Assembly: GCF_900177675.1 (NCBI RefSeq)
Contig: NZ_FXWM01000001.1
Coordinates: forward strand, 5,651,001-5,715,000
Origin: Bacillus sp. OV166
Lineage (GTDB): Bacteria; Bacillota; Bacilli; Bacillales; Cytobacillaceae
Reading direction: 5' to 3'
DNA: 64,000 nucleotides
Part shown: positions 1-8,892 of the stretch, one piece after another
Layout: the number at the start of each line of letters is the position of its first letter
Numbering within the stretch: the stretch's first letter is position 1
The notes under the pieces: model-generated
The model's input: only the letters and a program-made list of their open reading frames with translations
Told to the model about the DNA's origin: nothing
Databases searched by the model: none
Program-made: the position numbers and the translations under genes

Positions 1-2328
1 CACGTTGGCAACAACATATTGGAAGTCGGCTCCTTCAAATTCACCATACTTTTCAACCGTTTTTGGATGGGCACCACCATTGATTAAACGCTTCATTTCT
101 GTTACGCCTTCATCAAATTCATGGTTACCGATGGTACCAATGTCCATCCCGATTTCGTTCATAAAACGGATGGTTGGCTCATCTTGTAATAGCGCAGAAA
201 CTGGACGGCTTGCCCCTACTAAGTCTCCAGCTTGTACCATTAAGGTATTAGCGGGGTTAGTTGCTTCTCTTTGTTTTAGGTAAGCAGCTAAGTATTCAAT
301 TCCGCCGACATCACGGCCAGAAACCTTAGTGGAATAGTCCAATTGACCGTGGAAGTCATTGATTCCTAATAATTGAACATGAACGTTTTGGTCTAATTCA
401 AATAACTCGTATCCTGCTTTAGTTGTTGATGCTCCGAGGTCTTTTACCTCCGGTTGTTGCCCAAGGTATGCCGTAGCATCCGGAGCAGAGTGGAATACTA
501 CTTTGGCAATACCGCCAACCGGTGCGATCTTCCAGTTGTTGTCTGCAACAGGGTTAATTGTACCTTTAGTCGAAATATAGTCCATTAAAATTTGACGGTT
601 TTCGAATGGAGAATCAACTACCACTTTAGCATTCTTCAATTCAGCTAGACCGCCGCTTCCACCCGCACGGTAGTTATTCGTCGCAACGATGAATTTTTGG
701 TCCATCTGAACAGGTGTCCCATCCATCATTGTTAAATTAACAACGCGCTCTCCTTTTGGCTTGGTTACATCAATTTGATACTTAACACCGTCAATGACAT
801 CATAATTGTATGGACGGAAATCGTAATCAAGTAAATCTTGATTTCCTGCTTTATTAGGATCAATTGTATTGAATTGTTTAGCTGATTCTTCAAGCCATCT
901 TTTTACTTGATCACCTGTTACTTCAACCGCTTTTAAGGTGTTATCGAATAAGTACAAATCAGCTGCACTTTTGATAGTTACATCGCCTTTTGCAATGTTT
1001 GTGTAGTCAGCTACACCGCCGCGGCCGCCCTTAAACGGCGCTGCCGCAGATAAGACTGGATAATCCTTATATTCTGTATTCGCAATCGCTTTTTTCACGT
1101 AATCCATTTGCGCATTGTTAACAATTTGTGTGGAAGCATCATCCATTACACGTGTGAAGAAGCTGTGCATTGGAATCTCCGTCGTACCGATTTTTCCACG
1201 TACATACGCAAGTGTTTGGTCATGAATAGCTTGTGTATCCCTAACAATTGTCGCGTCTGAAGCAGTATCAGCCGTAACGGCACGGTTAACCGATTTAGAA
1301 TTAGCCTTATCAACAGTCCACTTGCCATTTGGATCCTGAACAAGCGCTAAGTCAAGCACACCAAGGTTATTGCCCCAGAAGCCGGCTTCAACAGCTTGAA
1401 CACCATTAATTGTTCCATTTGTGTTATCGATTCCAGTCTTGCCGTTAAATGATGCATCGCCAGGGAAGTTTACGTGAGCGTGTCCGAACAGCATGGCATC
1501 AATGCCAGGTACTTTTGTTAAATCGTACACGGCATTCTCTGCTGCTTCTTGGCCTTCCGCAGCGATATCACAGCCAGAGTGTGCTATGGCAACAATTACA
1601 TCTGCTCCATCCGCCTTCATTTGCGGGATAAATTTATTAGCTTGGGCAACAATATCTTTTGTAATGACATGACCTGTTAGGTTATCTTTATCCCACTGCA
1701 TGATTTGCGGTGGAGCGAAACCGATGACCCCAACCTTAATGGTTGATACATTACCAGCGCTATCCTTAATCGTTTTATCAATAATTTGGTATGGAGTAAA
1801 ATAGTTTACATCATTATCAGGGTTGGAATCATGATCATCTTCATAGATATTTGCGTTTACAATCGGAAATTGTACTTCTTCCTGAACATCTTTTAAGTAA
1901 TCTAAACCATAATTAAATTCATGGTTACCCACAATACCCGCATCATATTTTAAATAGTTCATTGCCTTGTAAATAGGATGGGTATCATTTGGGCCAAGTT
2001 TATTTACTTTTGCTACATAACTTGCAAGTGGATTTCCTTGAATCGTATCACCCGCATCGAATAGCATAGAGTTGTCAACTTCAGTTCTAGCTTGTTGAAT
2101 TAATGTCGCTGTTTTAGCTAATCCATAATTCGTTACTGGTGCATCTTTGAAATAATCATATGGTAAAACGTTAGAATGTAGGTCAGTAGTTTCTAAGATT
2201 CGTAGAGTGGCTGTGTTTCCGGAAGCAGCCTTTACATTATAAGGAATTGCGGGCGAGACAATAGTACTAAGTATCAAAGCTGTGGCAGCCAATTTGCTTA
2301 ATTTACTAATATCTTTCTTTTTCTTCAT
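1..2328 (-). CDS. yfkN: Bifunctional 2',3'-cyclic-nucleotide 2'-phosphodiesterase/3'-nucleotidase + 5'-nucleotidase (YfkN-type), 3'-truncated by window edge
   Basis: The reading frame is open from an ATG at 2328 to the window edge (776 codons, no stop), so the C-terminus lies outside. An N-terminal signal peptide (Lys-rich start, hydrophobic core, a likely cleavage site after VKA) indicates export. Two metallophosphatase modules follow. The first starts with TTDLH and has GNHEFN (about residues 50-150) and the catalytic region GHAHVNFPG. A 5'-nucleotidase C-terminal-type domain follows (around FKGGRGG and NNYRAGGSGG). A second metallophosphatase begins with INDFHGQLD and has GNHEFDEG near the window edge. 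This tandem arrangement is characteristic of YfkN, a wall-associated enzyme that releases phosphate and nucleosides from extracellular nucleotides. In B. subtilis this gene is not next to yvoF, so the neighbourhood is rearranged. A hairpin with a T-run lies about 100 bp upstream and could attenuate transcription. Confidence 0.9.
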   Translation of the reverse strand, partial: MKKKKDISKLSKLAATALILSTIVSPAIPYNVKAASGNTATLRILETTDLHSNVLPYDYFKDAPVTNYGLAKTATLIQQARTEVDNSMLFDAGDTIQGNPLASYVAKVNKLGPNDTHPIYKAMNYLKYDAGIVGNHEFNYGLDYLKDVQEEVQFPIVNANIYEDDHDSNPDNDVNYFTPYQIIDKTIKDSAGNVSTIKVGVIGFAPPQIMQWDKDNLTGHVITKDIVAQANKFIPQMKADGADVIVAIAHSGCDIAAEGQEAAENAVYDLTKVPGIDAMLFGHAHVNFPGDASFNGKTGIDNTNGTINGVQAVEAGFWGNNLGVLDLALVQDPNGKWTVDKANSKSVNRAVTADTASDATIVRDTQAIHDQTLAYVRGKIGTTEIPMHSFFTRVMDDASTQIVNNAQMDYVKKAIANTEYKDYPVLSAAAPFKGGRGGVADYTNIAKGDVTIKSAADLYLFDNTLKAVEVTGDQVKRWLEESAKQFNTIDPNKAGNQDLLDYDFRPYNYDVIDGVKYQIDVTKPKGERVVNLTMMDGTPVQMDQKFIVATNNYRAGGSGGLAELKNAKVVVDSPFENRQILMDYISTKGTINPVADNNWKIAPVGGIAKVVFHSAPDATAYLGQQPEVKDLGASTTKAGYELFELDQNVHVQLLGINDFHGQLDYSTKVSGRDVGGIEYLAAYLKQREATNPANTLMVQAGDLVGASRPVSALLQDEPTIRFMNEIGMDIGTIGNHEFDEGVTEMKRLINGGAHPKTVEKYGEFEGADFQYVVANV

Positions 2329-2432
2329 ACGCTTATTCACCTATCCCTTTGGATTATTCTTTCTACTAAGAACACAGGCCACGAGATTATGTAAAGGTCA
2401 TCCTCTCCTTTTCTAAAGATCCCGACAAAAAA

Positions 2433-2475
2433 CGGCAAATTTTTAATAGAAATGTAAACTATTAAAAAATTGCCG
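2433..2475 (-). terminator. Stem-loop with T-run in yfkN leader (terminator or attenuator)
   Basis: A 17-bp stem with one mismatch (arms 2433-2449 and 2459-2475, starting CGGCAA) is followed on the minus strand by TTTTTTGTCGGG. It lies downstream of the yvoF terminator and about 100 bp upstream of the yfkN start. It therefore either backs up the yvoF terminator or acts as an attenuator within the yfkN leader. A TATAAT hexamer at about 2525-2530 on the minus strand could be the -10 of a promoter upstream of it, which would favour attenuation; the -35 is weak. Confidence 0.6.
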
Positions 2476-2597
2476 ATACCTATTCTATGAAACGGGACTG
2501 AATCTTTTCGTATAGATGCACTACTATTATAAAGTTCTGCATCAAGAACAAAAATGTGCCTTAAATACTGTTTTTTTGAAGTATTTTAAAAATATCA

Positions 2598-2625
2598 AAA
2601 AAAAACCTAGTCAAAATTGACCAGG
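2598..2625 (-). terminator. Rho-independent terminator of the hprK-lgt-yvoD-ppaX-yvoF operon
   Basis: The minus strand reads CCTGGTCA-loop-TGACTAGG followed by a run of T, 6 bp after the yvoF stop codon. It ends the operon. Confidence 0.8.
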
Positions 2626-2630
2626 TTCAT

Positions 2631-3158
2631 CTACTTTCTATAAATCGGGTCTTCTGCCCAACGCTTTTCTAGTTCTTCTTTCGTGTAAATAAGTCGCATC
2701 GGATTTCCACCAACAAAACATCCAGGAGGAACATCCTTATGAACTAAAGTTCCCGCCGAGACAATCGCCCCATCACCAATCGTCACGCCTGGAAGTATTG
2801 TCGAATTTGCACCGATCATCACTTCACTGCCAATAACTACCGGACCCAGCCGGTATTCTTTAATTAAATACTCATGCGCAAGAATGGTCGTGTTATAGCC
2901 GATGACGGTATTGCGGCCGACGCTGATTTTTTCTGGGAACATGACATCCAGCATAACCATTAAGGCAAAGGAGGTCTGCTCACCCACTTTAAGGCCCAGA
3001 AAAACACGATAGAGCCAATTCTTCATCCCCAAGAATGGCGTATAGCGTGCCAGTTGGATCACAATAAAATTTCTGACAACCTTCCAAAAAGGCACAGTCT
3101 TGTAGACGTGCCATAAGGAATTTGCCCCTTCAACGGGATAGCGGGTCGTATTTCTCAC
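2631..3158 (-). CDS. yvoF: Hexapeptide-repeat O-acetyltransferase YvoF
   Basis: 175 aa. The C-terminal half shows left-handed beta-helix hexapeptide repeats (VVIGSEVMIGANSTILPGV, then IGDGAIVSAG) and ends with the GGNPMRLIYTKEE tail typical of acetyl-CoA-dependent O-acetyltransferases. The acceptor is unknown. Start: GTG at 3158, 8 nt after GGGGAG; the nearby ATG is out of frame. It is the last gene of hprK-lgt-yvoD-ppaX-yvoF, 5 bp after ppaX, the same order as in B. subtilis. In B. subtilis the his biosynthesis operon follows; here yfkN follows instead. Confidence 0.9.
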   Translation of the reverse strand: MRNTTRYPVEGANSLWHVYKTVPFWKVVRNFIVIQLARYTPFLGMKNWLYRVFLGLKVGEQTSFALMVMLDVMFPEKISVGRNTVIGYNTTILAHEYLIKEYRLGPVVIGSEVMIGANSTILPGVTIGDGAIVSAGTLVHKDVPPGCFVGGNPMRLIYTKEELEKRWAEDPIYRK

Positions 3159-3163
3159 TCATT

Positions 3164-3808
3164 TCACTCCCCGAGAATGGTTAATAAGTCGGCCATGTTC
3201 TCTAGAATATAATCTGGTTCGTACTTTGCAATATACTCTCTACCTTTAATCGACCACGCACAGCCAGCCGTTACAGTCCCAGCATTTTTGCCTGCTAAAA
3301 TATCGTGGTAATTATCGCCGACCATCATCGTCTCTTCAGGCGAAGAATCCAGCTGTTCTAATGCTTTAACTATCGGTTCTGGATCAGGCTTGGTCTTGCT
3401 GACATGTTCGTAAGCAACAATTACCTCAAAAAATGATTCAAGGTTCATCAGACGCAGACCCTTCAATGTCACATCATGACGTTTCGTCGTTACAACTCCG
3501 AGCTTATACCCTTTTTCTTTTAAGGATCGAACCGTTTCCGAGACACCGATAAATTCCTTCACTAGCCTATCATGATTAGCAATGTTAAAGGTGCGGTATT
3601 CTAAAATCATTTCCTCGACCTGATCAGGGTCGATACTGCCAAACGCCTCGTGCAGCGTAGGTCCGAGAAATGGCAGCACATCCTCACGCTGGTACTTGCT
3701 TGGGTAGTATTTTTCCAGTGTATGCAGGTAGGTCGTAATAATTAATTCATTCGTGTCAATTAATGTTCCGTCTAAATCAAATAGAATCGTGGTAATTTTG
3801 TTAGTCAT
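3164..3808 (-). CDS. ppaX: Pyrophosphatase PpaX (HAD superfamily)
   Basis: 214 aa, the usual PpaX length. HAD motif I is FDLDGTLIDT near residue 10, motif II lies around VVTTK (residue about 105), the KPDPEPI segment gives motif III, and MVGDNYHDI supplies motif IV acidic residues. In B. subtilis PpaX hydrolyses the pyrophosphate released when HprK/P dephosphorylates HPr-Ser-P by phosphorolysis. Its place in the hprK operon fits that role. The start overlaps the end of yvoD by 8 bp, indicating translational coupling. Confidence 0.93.
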   Translation of the reverse strand: MTNKITTILFDLDGTLIDTNELIITTYLHTLEKYYPSKYQREDVLPFLGPTLHEAFGSIDPDQVEEMILEYRTFNIANHDRLVKEFIGVSETVRSLKEKGYKLGVVTTKRHDVTLKGLRLMNLESFFEVIVAYEHVSKTKPDPEPIVKALEQLDSSPEETMMVGDNYHDILAGKNAGTVTAGCAWSIKGREYIAKYEPDYILENMADLLTILGE

Positions 3809-4754
3809 AGGTTGCTTCCTTTCTTTTCACAAGCCCCGAGCGTTTCCAAATCGTACCGACAATTAAGGTTAACACAATTGCAACCCCGATCCGGATGAGA
3901 AACAACGGCAATACCGGAATACCAAGCGGAATAAAGATTAACGTATCCTCAACAACCGCATGGCAGGCCATTAGAAAAATAAACGCCAAGGTAATATCCT
4001 TTTTGCTGACTCCATCTTCTTTAACTGCCTGAATCATCACACCCGCACCATAGGCTAAGCCGAACAATAGGCCGGCTGCCATCGTGGTCGAAGTGTTCTC
4101 CTGCATGCCCAAGGTTTTGGTAACCGGAGCCATCGTTTTTGAAAACTTATTTAACCATTGTAAGTCTTTTAAGATTTGAATCACGATCATAAGCGGAATG
4201 ACGATCATGGCCAACTGCAATATACCCAGCCCTGCTTTTTGAATGGCTTCAAGGAGAATTCCGCCGACTCCCACTGCAGGTTCAGCACTCTGCTCAATAA
4301 ATCCATATTTAGCAGTTTCTCCGCCGCCATGCCAGACAAGATTAATCACTGCTGCGGAAAGCAAGGCAAGACCTGGTCTTGTGACGAGAACAATCCACAG
4401 CTTTACACCGGCTTTCATGGCAACGCCTGATTCAATAAATAAATTATGTGAAAATGACAGCATTACTGCTAAAATAAACACTTCTTTTACCGAAAAATCA
4501 AGCGTTAAAATTGCTCCAATCGCCGCATAAAGGTTGAGAAAATTCCCAAGTACAAGCGGAATGGCCGCATCCCCTGACAAGCCGATCAGCTTCATAAGCG
4601 GGGAAATCACTTTAATGATCCATGGCAGTACGGGTGTATACTGCAGTACGGCCACGATCAGGGTCACAGGAAAGATAACTTTTCCCAATGTCCATGTTGT
4701 CTTAAAGCCAACCAGCAACCCCTTTTTCAATGAATTAAATAGCATTTCCCCCAT
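3801..4754 (-). CDS. yvoD: YvoD, nucleoside-recognition (Gate) domain membrane protein
   Basis: 317 aa with about eight hydrophobic segments arranged as two similar halves. Each half carries a Gate/nucleoside-recognition-like signature, such as the GNFLNLYAAIGAIL region and the GLLFGLAYGAGVMIQ region. Such proteins resemble the SpmA/FeoB gate fold, but the substrate of YvoD is not known. It lies between lgt and ppaX as in B. subtilis and is probably co-transcribed with both. Confidence 0.85.
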   Translation of the reverse strand: MGEMLFNSLKKGLLVGFKTTWTLGKVIFPVTLIVAVLQYTPVLPWIIKVISPLMKLIGLSGDAAIPLVLGNFLNLYAAIGAILTLDFSVKEVFILAVMLSFSHNLFIESGVAMKAGVKLWIVLVTRPGLALLSAAVINLVWHGGGETAKYGFIEQSAEPAVGVGGILLEAIQKAGLGILQLAMIVIPLMIVIQILKDLQWLNKFSKTMAPVTKTLGMQENTSTTMAAGLLFGLAYGAGVMIQAVKEDGVSKKDITLAFIFLMACHAVVEDTLIFIPLGIPVLPLFLIRIGVAIVLTLIVGTIWKRSGLVKRKEATYD

Positions 4755-4775
4755 ACTCTCCTTTAAGAATTCCTG

Positions 4776-5594
4776 TTAGAGATTCTCTTGATCTAAATAA
4801 CGTCTCCCCGAAATTTGCTTTGTTCGACGATAAATGAGAATGGCTAGTGCACCAATCACTAATGCAATCGAAATCGTTTGCGCCATCCGAAGACTTCCAA
4901 GCATTAAACTATCGGTCCGTAAACCTTCGATAAAAAAGCGGCCGATCGAATACCAAATCACATAGGTTAGGAACAGTTCCCCGCGCCGGAAATTGACTCG
5001 ACGTAAGAAAATTAATAGGAAAAAGCCTGCAAAGTCCCAGAGAGATTCATAAAGGAACGTTGGATGATAGTAGGTTCCGTTAATATACATTTGATCAATA
5101 ATAAATGTAGGCAAGTGTAAGTTTTCTAGGAAGGTTCTTGTTACTTCTCCGCCATGGGCTTCCTGGTTCATGAAATTACCCCAGCGGCCAATTGCCTGTC
5201 CGAGAATAATACTTGGTGCGGCAATGTCAGCAATCTTCCAGAAAGAAAGGCCGCGTTTTTTGGAAAACACATAGGCGGTCAGGACGGAGCCAATTAATGC
5301 ACCGTGAATGGCGATGCCTCCATTCCAAATTTGCGGGATATCCGCCGGATGTTTGACATAATAATCCCATTCAAAAATAACGTAATAAATTCGGGCCGAA
5401 ATAATCGCAATCGGAATGGCCCATAGCATTAAATCTGCAAACGTGTCTTTATCAAGTCCCCTTCGATTACCTTCCCTTATGGCAAGGTACAAGGCAAGTG
5501 CCAGACCTGATCCAATAATAATCCCATACCAATGCACCGATATAGGCCCAAGTGTAAAGGCAATCGGATTTAGCGGTTGAATTGTTTCGTTCAT
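4776..5594 (-). CDS. lgt: Phosphatidylglycerol:prolipoprotein diacylglyceryl transferase Lgt
   Basis: 272 aa integral membrane enzyme with seven predicted helices. It transfers diacylglycerol from phosphatidylglycerol to the lipobox Cys of prolipoproteins. The Lgt signature is seen around GRWGNFMNQEAHGG (residues about 135-150), which holds the conserved Arg, Asn and Glu, plus the HPTFLYES motif and the late GRFFIEGLRTDSL motif. It lies 22 bp downstream of hprK. Substrates encoded in this window include CccB and the ABC solute-binding lipoprotein. Confidence 0.96.
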   Translation of the reverse strand: MNETIQPLNPIAFTLGPISVHWYGIIIGSGLALALYLAIREGNRRGLDKDTFADLMLWAIPIAIISARIYYVIFEWDYYVKHPADIPQIWNGGIAIHGALIGSVLTAYVFSKKRGLSFWKIADIAAPSIILGQAIGRWGNFMNQEAHGGEVTRTFLENLHLPTFIIDQMYINGTYYHPTFLYESLWDFAGFFLLIFLRRVNFRRGELFLTYVIWYSIGRFFIEGLRTDSLMLGSLRMAQTISIALVIGALAILIYRRTKQISGRRYLDQENL

Positions 5595-5615
5595 CTGTCT
5601 ATCTCCTCTTCCCCT

Positions 5616-6551
5616 TTAAATCTCTTCATGGTCACCGTCTTCAATGACATCAGACAAGCGCTCGGTAAATTGTTGCGCAGCATTCACGCCCATTCGTTTC
5701 AGACGGAAATTCATGGCCGCTACTTCAATAATAACCGCGAGATTTCGTCCCGGACGAACGGGGATGGTTAACTTAGGTACATCCGTGTCGATAATTTTCA
5801 TTGTCTCTTCATCCAAACCAAGACGGTCATATTGTTTTTTGGAGTCCCAAATTTCTAAATTCATAACGAGCGTGATGCGTTTATTACTGCGGACTGCACC
5901 TGCACCGAACAGAGTCATCACATTGATAATCCCTAAACCGCGGATTTCTAGTAAATGCTCGATTAAATCCGGAGACGTTCCAACTAAGGTATCCTGGTCT
6001 TCCTGACGAATTTCCACGCAATCGTCCGCGATGAGACGATGACCGCGCTTGACTAATTCTAATGCGGTTTCACTTTTACCAACACCGCTTTTTCCTGTAA
6101 TTAACACACCAATCCCATAAACATCCACTAAGACACCATGGACAGCCGTCGTTGGCGCCAGCTTGCTCTCTAAGTAATTGGTTAGGCGGCTGGAGAAACG
6201 GGTCGTTTTCATGCCCACACGTAGAACAGGAACTGATTCACGCTCTGATGCTTCAATCAGCTCTTTGGGTACCTCAATATCTCGGGTGACAATAATCGCT
6301 GGAGTGATATCGGTACATAAACGTTCCATTCTTGAAATCCGTTCGTTTTCGGAAAGCATTTCAAAAAATGATAGTTCTGTTTTTCCTAAGAGTTGAATAC
6401 GTTCCGCGGGATAAAATTCAAAATATCCAGCAATTTCAATTCCTGGACGGGAGATGTCACTCATAGTAATCGGGCGGTTAATTCCTTCTTCACCGCTGAC
6501 CAATTCAAGATTAAATTTCTCTACTATATCTTTGGTACGAACTTTCGGCAT
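5616..6551 (-). CDS. hprK: HPr kinase/phosphorylase HprK
   Basis: 311 aa. It phosphorylates HPr at Ser46 and reverses the reaction by phosphorolysis, controlling CcpA-dependent carbon catabolite repression. The Walker A loop is GKSGVGKSE (about residues 150-160), followed by the catalytic Asp-containing LIADDCVE segment. The HprK signature is EIRGLGIINV. Start: ATG at 6551 (protein MPKVRTKD), 8 nt after AAGGAGGA; an in-frame GTG- or ATG-initiated extension up to 6608 lacks a comparable ribosome-binding site. It heads the hprK-lgt-yvoD-ppaX-yvoF operon. Confidence 0.96.
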   Translation of the reverse strand: MPKVRTKDIVEKFNLELVSGEEGINRPITMSDISRPGIEIAGYFEFYPAERIQLLGKTELSFFEMLSENERISRMERLCTDITPAIIVTRDIEVPKELIEASERESVPVLRVGMKTTRFSSRLTNYLESKLAPTTAVHGVLVDVYGIGVLITGKSGVGKSETALELVKRGHRLIADDCVEIRQEDQDTLVGTSPDLIEHLLEIRGLGIINVMTLFGAGAVRSNKRITLVMNLEIWDSKKQYDRLGLDEETMKIIDTDVPKLTIPVRPGRNLAVIIEVAAMNFRLKRMGVNAAQQFTERLSDVIEDGDHEEI

Positions 6552-6671
6552 GGAAACATCCTCCTTAAACGGATTAAGTTTTATTCTAAAAATTCCATTT
6601 CCATTCATTTTAGCATTTTTTAATGAATAACCATACTTTCCTGTCTAAAAAATTGATTTGGATATTTTTTT

Positions 6672-6710
6672 CAAAAAAAAGAGTGCACACCTATTAATTA
6701 GGTGAACACC
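6672..6710 (-). terminator. Rho-independent terminator after yvlD
   Basis: The minus strand shows a hairpin built on CACCTA-loop-TAGGTG (6683-6709) followed by eight T, 8 bp after the yvlD stop. Confidence 0.8.
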
Positions 6711-6717
6711 CTTCCCA

Positions 6718-7083
6718 TTAATCCTTCGATTTTCTTGATGGTTGCAGAAGCGTTTTTTGAATAATCAAGTTTACAAGTGACATAAGTAGAGCGAAAAAGA
6801 ATGCCATGCCAAAACTAGAAATCTCAAAGGCTTCACCCATCAAATAATCCGTCAGTTCAAGCGTAATGGCATTGATGACAAATAGAAACAACCCTAAGGT
6901 TAAAACTGTTACTGGCAAAGTAAATAAAACCAGGAGCGGGCGCACCAAAACATTTAATATAGACAATAAAATGCTTGCCTGAAGTGCGGCGCTAAATCCA
7001 GTTAATTGAAAGCTTTCGTGAAAATAACCCGCAAGTGCCATAAATAAAACCGCATTAATTAAACATCCAATCAGCCATCTCAT
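6718..7083 (-). CDS. yvlD: YvlD, four-helix membrane protein (phage holin family 4 / DUF360)
   Basis: 121 aa, almost entirely hydrophobic with four transmembrane helices and the PLLVLFTLPVTVLTLGLF stretch typical of the YvlD/DUF360 family. Function unknown; the B. subtilis yvl operon has been linked to envelope stress and the sigma-W response. It is directly downstream of yvlB with only 15 bp between, so the PspC-like yvlC gene that sits there in B. subtilis is absent. Confidence 0.85.
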   Translation of the reverse strand: MRWLIGCLINAVLFMALAGYFHESFQLTGFSAALQASILLSILNVLVRPLLVLFTLPVTVLTLGLFLFVINAITLELTDYLMGEAFEISSFGMAFFFALLMSLVNLIIQKTLLQPSRKSKD

Positions 7084-7098
7084 TTTCGGCTCTCCTAG

Positions 7099-8208
7099 TT
7101 ATACATCTTGTGATTTATGAATCGCGATGGAACCAGTTTTTGTGTCAGCATAGATTTTCACCATTTTATCAGGATGATTAATAGATTGGAAGCGGAGCAA
7201 TTTCTGAATCATCTCGCTTTTCTCCTCCAGTACCTGCACACCGACTAGGTGCAAATTAAAACCGCCAAGATTGGTCTTTAGCTCTCCATTTACTGGCAAC
7301 CCTTCAGGAACGAATAGGTCGATCCCGCCAGTGGTCGCTTTTACTTGTATTACTTCTGCGCGATTTCCGTTTACATTATAGCTGATGTTTCCATTAAAGG
7401 ATTGCGTTTCAACTTTTTTGAAATCACCATCAAGTTTGATTCCCCCGTGAATGGTCTCTGCTTCAAGATCATCAATTTGACTGTTGATAATCTTGATTTT
7501 TCCGTTCGCTGTTTCAACCTCTGCTTTTTTTCCTTTTATCCGTTCAAGGTTTATTTTCCCATTTGCGGTTTTCACCCTTAGGTCAGCTACATTCATTTCT
7601 TCCCCTAATATTGTGCCATTAAACATCCTAATGCGCACGCGCTCATACTCAGATTTTGGCACATAAATAACGGATTCAACTTTCATCCACTTTTGCTGTG
7701 TCATAAAACGTAATCTCTGATTCTCAACAGAAAAAACGACATCTCTTAAAAAGTTCTGCCTCGCTTGGTCTGAGTTTTCAACCCTAAATACCTTCACCTG
7801 GCACTCAATTCGTACATCCGGCTGGTCCCATGCAGCAATCTTTATGGACCCGTTAGCTACATCAATGTCCATATTTGTCAGGTCGACATCACCTTGGTGG
7901 AAAATATGAGAGATTTCAATGGATTGGCCAAAGTTCAAATCAAAATCAAAATCTTTGATTTTTTTTAATGCTGAATCGACAAAATCAAAAATCTTCTCCT
8001 TTGTCGATTGGTATTTCGCCTGTAAGGGGTCTTCCTTTTTCGTTTCTTCAAAATTCACAGCTGTCGAGAGTTCATTCACTATTTGCTCTTGCTTCTGCTC
8101 CATCGTCTGCTGGGCCTGTTCGAGTTCATCAAGCAATGTTACTGCTTCATCAACGGTCAACTTGCCTTCTTCAACCATTTTTAAGATCCGCTTTTTTTCT
8201 TCTTTCAT
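7099..8208 (-). CDS. yvlB: YvlB, DUF4097 beta-helix family protein
   Basis: 369 aa from ATG 8208, preceded by GGGGTGG; a GTG at 8241 would add 11 residues but lacks a ribosome-binding site. The N-terminus (KKRILKMVEEGKLTVDEAVTLL) is the SHOCT-like bihelical segment found in YvlB proteins. The rest is a DUF4097 repetitive beta-strand region with recurrent motifs such as TANGKINLERI, TANGKIKII and TIHGGIKLDG, consistent with a beta-helix. No transmembrane segment is seen, so it is probably cytoplasmic and envelope-associated. Sits between yvlA and yvlD. Confidence 0.88.
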   Translation of the reverse strand: MKEEKKRILKMVEEGKLTVDEAVTLLDELEQAQQTMEQKQEQIVNELSTAVNFEETKKEDPLQAKYQSTKEKIFDFVDSALKKIKDFDFDLNFGQSIEISHIFHQGDVDLTNMDIDVANGSIKIAAWDQPDVRIECQVKVFRVENSDQARQNFLRDVVFSVENQRLRFMTQQKWMKVESVIYVPKSEYERVRIRMFNGTILGEEMNVADLRVKTANGKINLERIKGKKAEVETANGKIKIINSQIDDLEAETIHGGIKLDGDFKKVETQSFNGNISYNVNGNRAEVIQVKATTGGIDLFVPEGLPVNGELKTNLGGFNLHLVGVQVLEEKSEMIQKLLRFQSINHPDKMVKIYADTKTGSIAIHKSQDV

Positions 8209-8248
8209 CTTTTCCACCCCAGAATCATAAATTTGTCTCACTTTATAC

Positions 8249-8563
8249 TTATTCAGAAACTAAGACCTTTACGCCTTTGATAATGTTCCATATGACGACA
8301 ACAAGCCAGATAATCAAAAGGACAACCATACTTATAATGGTAAAAGCAGGCACTCTGTCTTGAATAGTGGCGAAATCATAGTAGATACCGAAAACAATAA
8401 ATGGTGTTGGAATAAGTGGAATTAAATGAGATAGTAGTGACTTTTTGGCATGTCTTTTTGTGACTTCATCTCCCGTCGCGATAAACACGATCAGCGGAAA
8501 AATAAACCCAGCGAAAAAAATACTAAAATAGCACAAGCTTGAAAGAACCTTTCTCGTTTCCAT
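8249..8563 (-). CDS. yvlA: YvlA, DUF4870-type small membrane protein
   Basis: About 104 aa from ATG 8563. AGGAGTTGGG lies 11 nt upstream; a TTG at 8575 directly abuts the AGGAG and is unlikely to be the start. Three hydrophobic segments, with a short basic loop (TKRHAKKSLLSHL) typical of DUF4870/YvlA proteins. First gene of the yvlA-yvlB-yvlD group, 40 bp before yvlB. Function unknown. Confidence 0.8.
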   Translation of the reverse strand: METRKVLSSLCYFSIFFAGFIFPLIVFIATGDEVTKRHAKKSLLSHLIPLIPTPFIVFGIYYDFATIQDRVPAFTIISMVVLLIIWLVVVIWNIIKGVKVLVSE

Positions 8564-8682
8564 TTTTGAGCCCAACTCCTTTATCGTTTATTTACGAAAT
8601 GGGAGAGGAGAAAGTTTCGTATATTTTTAGAAAAAGTGGGTGCCTTCTTGGTTGGCGTTTGAATTAGGCAGCTTTTTGGTTT

Positions 8683-8776
8683 GGAATCCGCCAACTTGAT
8701 CCGGATTTCTGCCAAACTTTGAATTTATTCCGCCCACCTCACTATTTATTCCGCGAACTCTCAAACTTATTCCGCC
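8683..8776. repeat. Intergenic array of five 21-bp-period units with ATTCCGCC core
   Basis: Five degenerate units have the core (A)TTCCGCC ending at 8692, 8713, 8734, 8755 and 8776, an exact 21-bp spacing. The same unit recurs at 32844-32960. The minus strand is open through the array and would give a 7-residue GGI repeat, but I see no start codon with a ribosome-binding site. It fills most of the gap between yvlA and uvrA. Confidence 0.75.
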
Positions 8777-8892
8777 GATTCCAGCGATGATTAAGCCAAA
8801 CCCACATTTACGGCTCCAGCTTCTAAATAAGTTTATAAAAAAGAACCGAATTAAGAAGGCATCCCCTCCGAATTTCGGCTCTTCTATACTAC

